Shown piece after piece: positions 14,250 through 14,840 of a stretch of DNA of 14,840 nt. The position numbers and the translations under genes were made by a program. The notes below the pieces were generated by a model. The model had not been told where the DNA came from. It saw nothing but the letters and a program-made list of their open reading frames with translations, and did no database searches. Position 1 is the stretch's first letter. The number at the start of each line of letters is the position of its first letter. This stretch comes from Opitutia bacterium. GTDB taxonomy: Bacteria > Verrucomicrobiota > Verrucomicrobiia > Opitutales > Opitutaceae. Location: positions 4,973 to 19,812 of the forward strand of contig PMKA01000046.1 in the NCBI GenBank assembly GCA_003157575.1. The letters run 5' to 3'.

Positions 14250-14268
14250 AAAAAGGAGCTGTTACTCC
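14250..14268 (-). terminator. Short intrinsic terminator at the end of rlmN
   Basis: On the minus strand GGAGT (14268-14264) and GCTCC (14259-14255) pair over five bases (one G-U) around an AACA loop. TTTTT (14254-14250) and more pyrimidines follow directly. The stem overlaps the rlmN stop codon at 14264-14262. The stem is short but the layout is that of an intrinsic terminator, separating rlmN from the ABC cluster. Confidence 0.45.
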
Positions 14269-14840
14269 ACCGGGCCTGCGGCGCGGTCCTTTTCCGTCTT
14301 CAGGCGCAGCTGGCCGCACGCCGCATCGATGTCGTTGCCCTTTTCGCGGCGGAGGGTGGCGGAAACGCCGCGTTCCAGCAGGACGGCCAGGAACTCCTGC
14401 TGACGGCCGGGGCTGGGCCGCTTCCACGGGAGGCCCTCGACGGTGTTGTACGGGATGAGGTTGACGTGGGCGTGGAGATCCCCGGCGATGTCGCGCAACC
14501 TCGCCGCCTGGTCAGGGGTGTCGTTGACGCCCTCGATGAGGATGAATTCGAGCGTCACCATGCGTCCGTGTTTCTCCGAGAAGATCCGCACCGCCGGCAG
14601 GAGTTCCTCAAGCGGCCAGCGCTTGTTGACCGGCATGATCTGTTCCCGGACCTCGTTGGTGGCGCCATGGAGGCTGACCGCGAGGCGGAAGCCGACCGGC
14701 TCGCCGGCCAGCTCGAGTATCCTCGGCACGAGGCCGCTGGTGGAAATGGTGATGCGGCGGGCGCCGAAGCCGAGCCCCCACGGTGCGTTCAGGATGGTGA
14801 GCGCGCGCATGAGGTTATCGTAGTTGTGCAGCGGCTCGCC
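14262..14840 (-). CDS. rlmN: Dual-specificity 23S rRNA/tRNA adenine-C2 methyltransferase, 5' end outside window
   Basis: RlmN is a radical-SAM enzyme that methylates C2 of A2503 in 23S rRNA and A37 of certain tRNAs. The visible C-terminal 192 codons begin GEPLHNYDNLMRAL, the SAM-binding GEP motif region. They continue RITISTSGLVPRI, LAVSLHGATNEVREQIMPVNKRWPLEELL and FILIEGVNDTPDQA. PYNTVEGLPWKRPS and GNDIDAACGQLR follow, the last carrying the cysteine that is methylated during catalysis (Cys355 in E. coli). The CxxxCxxC cluster motif and N-terminal domain lie beyond the window edge, so the ATG at 14810 is internal. All expected residues in the visible part are present. A short terminator overlaps its stop codon. 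Confidence 0.95.
   Translation of the reverse strand, partial: GEPLHNYDNLMRALTILNAPWGLGFGARRITISTSGLVPRILELAGEPVGFRLAVSLHGATNEVREQIMPVNKRWPLEELLPAVRIFSEKHGRMVTLEFILIEGVNDTPDQAARLRDIAGDLHAHVNLIPYNTVEGLPWKRPSPGRQQEFLAVLLERGVSATLRREKGNDIDAACGQLRLKTEKDRAAGPVE

Overview
GC-rich window with bacterial gene organisation. Several features together suggest Verrucomicrobiota, perhaps an Opitutaceae-like lineage: a bacterial SUI1-like factor with an 'AQNPFAGLN' N-terminal stretch, a GldG/DUF4340 ABC cluster, a secreted clan GH-A glycosidase, and few Shine-Dalgarno (SD) sequences. The lineage is inferred from memory of these families. No search was run.

Layout. Bases 1-612 hold a toxin-antitoxin remnant area: the 3' part of a HigA-type antitoxin, an apparent C-terminal remnant of a HicA toxin, and an intact HicB-type antitoxin. 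A tRNA-Pro(GGG) follows at 751-827. Next comes a well-formed sigma70-type promoter with a 15-bp palindrome at the predicted start of transcription. It drives a secreted glycoside hydrolase (1042-2961) and a closely coupled SAM-dependent O-methyltransferase (2967-3971). A small SUI1-family gene (4170-4562) converges on metF (4589-5473, minus).

From 4589 to the end every protein gene is on the minus strand. Upstream of metF lie a secreted DUF2059 protein interrupted by one in-frame amber codon (5579-6118) and a YtrA-like operon: GntR repressor, ABC ATPase and large permease, with end-to-start overlaps. That operon's promoter contains a perfect 18-bp palindrome, which suggests autoregulation. 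Next is a second ABC-2 cluster of the gliding-associated (Gld-like) type: ATPase, permease, GldG-like auxiliary protein and a DUF4340 protein (9228-14127). Its ATPase-permease gap carries a G-rich periodic repeat. The window ends inside rlmN, which is truncated at its 5' end.

How it fits together. The two ABC-2 systems differ. The YtrA-type unit looks like an inducible export or stress module. The Gld-like unit looks like a constitutive envelope complex in which the GldG-like and DUF4340 proteins extend into the periplasm. MetF feeds the methionine/SAM cycle, and two SAM-dependent methyltransferases (the O-methyltransferase and RlmN) are in the window, but nothing shows that these are co-regulated. 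I see no IS element, CRISPR array, prophage or origin. No gene-free stretch exceeds about 300 bases. The longest, 8986-9227 and 828-1041, are covered by the promoter, operator and hairpin entries. The gap 10452-10573 holds only weak hairpins.
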